This document shows, piece by piece, positions 20,881-21,397 of a stretch of 21,397 nucleotides of DNA. Each line of letters opens with the position of its first letter. Position 1 is the first letter of the stretch. A model generated the notes under the pieces. The model made no database searches and was not told the DNA's origin. It worked only from the letters and a program-made list of their open reading frames with translations. Origin of the DNA: DATGFB01 sp032160545 (GTDB lineage Bacteria; Actinomycetota; Actinomycetes; Mycobacteriales; Jatrophihabitantaceae). The stretch lies in contig JAVHVN010000208.1 of NCBI GenBank assembly GCA_032160545.1, positions 1 through 21,397 on the forward strand, given 5' to 3'. The position numbers and the translations under genes are program-made.

Positions 20881-21315
20881 GTGGTGAGCGCCCCGGACAA
20901 GGCAGGCAGCGACGAAGATCTCGCCGCCGCCTGGCACGAGCTCATGGCCCGCTATCACCGGATCACCTGCGTCCTCGACCGCGAGCTTGCGCGCCACGAC
21001 CTCACGCTGAGCGAGTTCGAGGTGCTGCAGCAGTTGCACGGCGCCGACGAGGGCACGATGCGCATGCACGAGCTGGGCGACAACGCCCACCTCACCCAGA
21101 GTGCGCTCTCGCGGCTCATCGGCAGGCTCGAGAAGGACGGCCTGGTCGAGCGCAGCATGTGCACCGACGACCGGCGCTCGGTGTGGGCCTGCATCACCGC
21201 CGAAGGTGCGCGCCGTTACGCCGAGGCGAGGCCGACCCAGCGCGCGGCGCTGCGTGAGCAGTCGGCCGGGGCTTGTATCACCGAGTCCGCGAAGGCATTC
21301 GGCAGCGCTCGCTGA
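20881..21315 (+). CDS. MarR-family regulator, divergent from MFS exporter
   Basis: This 144-residue MarR-type winged-helix repressor has an N-terminal dimer helix (DLAAAWHELMARYHRITCVLDREL). SEFEVLQQLHGADEGTMRMHELGDNAHLTQSALSRLIGRLEKDGLVER is the DNA-binding part, and CTDDRRSVWACIT is the wing with the D-x-R-R motif. It lacks a long C-terminal helix, ending soon after the second dimer helix. The start is GTG 20881; GTG 20884 is the next codon and equally possible. A well-placed -10 element predicts a leaderless mRNA. It most likely represses the divergent DHA2 exporter until a drug-like ligand releases it. A Cys at about residue 94 in the wing might allow redox sensing, but this is speculative. 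Confidence 0.92.
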   Translation: MVSAPDKAGSDEDLAAAWHELMARYHRITCVLDRELARHDLTLSEFEVLQQLHGADEGTMRMHELGDNAHLTQSALSRLIGRLEKDGLVERSMCTDDRRSVWACITAEGARRYAEARPTQRAALREQSAGACITESAKAFGSAR

Positions 21316-21322
21316 CGGGGGA

Positions 21323-21397
21323 TCACTCCGCCTCGACAGTATCGAACGTGTGGTGGCACACCTTGGCGAGTACAGCGGGATGATTCGGCGCGCTCAT
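21323..21397 (-). CDS. Partial or tiny ORF at right edge
   Basis: On the minus strand an open frame reaches the window's right end and stops with TGA at 21323-21325. The visible 24 residues read MSAPNHPAVLAKVCHHTFDTV and then A-E. The ATG is the last triplet in the window, so it may be a start or an internal Met of a longer gene. It is convergent with the MarR gene, 7 nt from its stop. No family was recognised. Confidence 0.35.
   Translation of the reverse strand: MSAPNHPAVLAKVCHHTFDTVEAE

Noticed and set aside
1..21397. Insertion sequences, phage genes, attachment sites or a replication origin
   Set aside because: No transposase, integrase or phage protein was seen, and no terminal inverted repeats or DnaA-box clusters were noticed.

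Overview
The window is GC-rich DNA with dense genes, GTG/TTG starts and almost only TGA/TAG stops, typical of an actinobacterium. An F420/flavin luciferase-like oxidoreductase, a small membrane protein resembling the mycobacterial DUF5313 family and leaderless-looking promoters suggest the Mycobacteriales (Rhodococcus/Gordonia/Mycobacterium relatives). The genus cannot be fixed from the sequence alone.

Layout. 1-234 (-): N-terminus of a single-span membrane protein, cut by the window edge. 462-2308 (-): a membrane diguanylate cyclase followed by a MarR regulator. 2548-2758 (+): four tandem minigenes, each with its own ribosome binding site, coding for the hexapeptide MSNWSW (three copies) or MNNWSW (last copy). 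2762-3991 (-): an MFS exporter convergent with the minigenes, 3 nt away. 4164-5000 (+): an EAL c-di-GMP phosphodiesterase. 5001-5389: non-coding, with strong hairpins. 5390-12443 (-): a tightly coupled seven-gene catabolic operon made of an NMT1-type ABC importer (lipoprotein, two permeases, ATPase), a luciferase-like oxidoreductase, a dihydropyrimidinase/hydantoinase and a beta-ureidopropionase. 12619-14073 (+): a divergent MocR/GabR-type PLP regulator. 14080-19201 (-): succinate-semialdehyde-type aldehyde dehydrogenase, DUF1810 protein, trehalose-synthase-like GH13 enzyme, DUF5313-like membrane protein and NERD-domain protein. 19337-21315: DHA2-type drug exporter with a divergent MarR regulator and palindromic operator candidates. 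21323-21397 (-): a gene end or tiny ORF at the right edge.

How the genes work together. The large operon imports a cyclic ureide (dihydropyrimidine or hydantoin type), opens the ring and removes the carbamoyl group to give beta-alanine or another amino acid. The MocR protein probably senses that product, and the aldehyde dehydrogenase may act after transamination. No dihydropyrimidine dehydrogenase is present; the luciferase-like enzyme may carry out that redox step.

The most unusual locus is the minigene array. Identity between copy 1 and the others starts exactly at ATG and ends exactly at the stop. The copies lie in three different reading frames. All four stop with TAA, a codon used by none of the complete long genes here. 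An SOS-box-like inverted repeat lies upstream, an MFS exporter abuts the array, and c-di-GMP synthesis and breakdown genes flank the pair. I know of no described family with this layout; the closest analogies are the microcin C and biarylitide precursor genes.
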